Part shown: positions 63,985 to 64,000 of the stretch, one piece after another | Layout of the letters: every line of letters begins with the position of its first letter | Numbering within the stretch: the stretch's first letter is position 1 | Assembly: GCA_030761205.1 (NCBI GenBank) | Contig: JAULJL010000028.1 | Span: 18,837,001 to 18,901,000, forward strand | Length of the DNA stretch: 64,000 bases | Origin: Fremontodendron californicum | Taxonomy: Eukaryota; Streptophyta; Magnoliopsida; Malvales; Malvaceae | Reading direction: 5' to 3' | Translations under genes and position numbers: made by a program | The notes under the pieces: generated by a model | Seen by the model: the letters and a program-made list of their open reading frames with translations, nothing else | Told to the model about the DNA's origin: nothing | Databases searched by the model: none

Positions 63985-64000
63985 CTTGCCCTTTCTAAAG
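63985..64000 (-). repeat. 5' LTR of E7 resumes after E8
   Basis: CTTGCCCTTTCTAAAG continues the LTR interrupted at 56644 and runs off the window. Confidence 0.85.

Larger units (their letters stand above)
43053..64000 (-). mobile_element. E7: Athila-type element with gag-pol plus CRP and LOG cargo
   Basis: In minus-strand order: 5' LTR (64000-63985 and 56644-55577, split by E8, continuing beyond the window), primer site, gag, protease-RT-RNase H-integrase, CRP, LOG, tail, polypurine tract, 3' LTR (45080-43053). It inserted into the pol of E2 after GTGAT; the matching duplication would be to the right of the window. The only element here combining replication genes and cargo. Damage: a 1,277-bp duplication shifts frame between gag and pol, the RNase H TDH-type Asp is Glu, and the CRP start codon is lost. 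Confidence 0.92.

Overview
The window is plant nuclear DNA, probably from an AT-rich flowering-plant genome, and almost all of it is LTR retrotransposon. I saw no ordinary host gene and no RNA gene. The evidence is LTRs bounded by TG...CA, 5-bp target-site duplications, an 18-nt primer binding site complementary to the 3' end of tRNA-Asp (TGGCGCCGTTGCCGGGGA), and a gag-pol of the Athila branch of Ty3/gypsy. The species cannot be named from the sequence.

Layout (names are mine). E1 (1-2466, minus, runs off the left edge) lies in G0, an old decayed gypsy element (2467-5919, plus). G0 is also split by solo LTR S1 (2906-4372). E2 (minus) begins at 5920 and is interrupted at 8545 by E3 (plus, 8545-40405). 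E3 is itself interrupted twice: at 12321 by E4 (minus, to 28395), which contains E5 (plus, 18075-27107), and at 33632 by E6 (plus, to 40267). E2 resumes with the 3' part of its pol and is cut again at 43053 by E7 (minus, beyond the right edge). E7 is the most complete element. E8 (plus, 56645-63979) sits inside the 5' LTR of E7. Duplications GTTAT (S1), TTCAT (E3), TACGT (E4), TTCTT (E6) and AACCT (E8) confirm this order.

The unusual part is cargo. In E7 two extra reading frames lie between integrase and the 3' LTR, where Athila elements may carry an env-like gene. The first (178 codons) is a cysteine-rich basic protein resembling the nucleic-acid-binding/silencing-suppressor proteins of carla- and vitivirus-type plant RNA viruses (here CRP). 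The second (215 aa, intronless) is a LOG-type protein, the family that releases active cytokinin from its nucleotide. The cassette also occurs in E3, E4 and E5, whose internal regions carry no gag-pol. In E3 and E5, and in E1, E6 and E8, the only structural gene is a 312-codon 'short gag', a remnant of the C-terminal part of gag without capsid, zinc knuckle or protease (E4 has lost its 5' part). E6 and E8 lack the cassette, apparently through two different deletions. E2 lacks it too.

Likely working: E7-like elements would supply Gag-Pol in trans to the short-gag elements, which share LTR, primer site and 3' end. This E7 copy looks damaged by a 1,277-bp frame-breaking duplication and an RNase H substitution. 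The joint presence of a putative silencing suppressor and a putative cytokinin activator on one retrotransposon family is the observation most worth pursuing.
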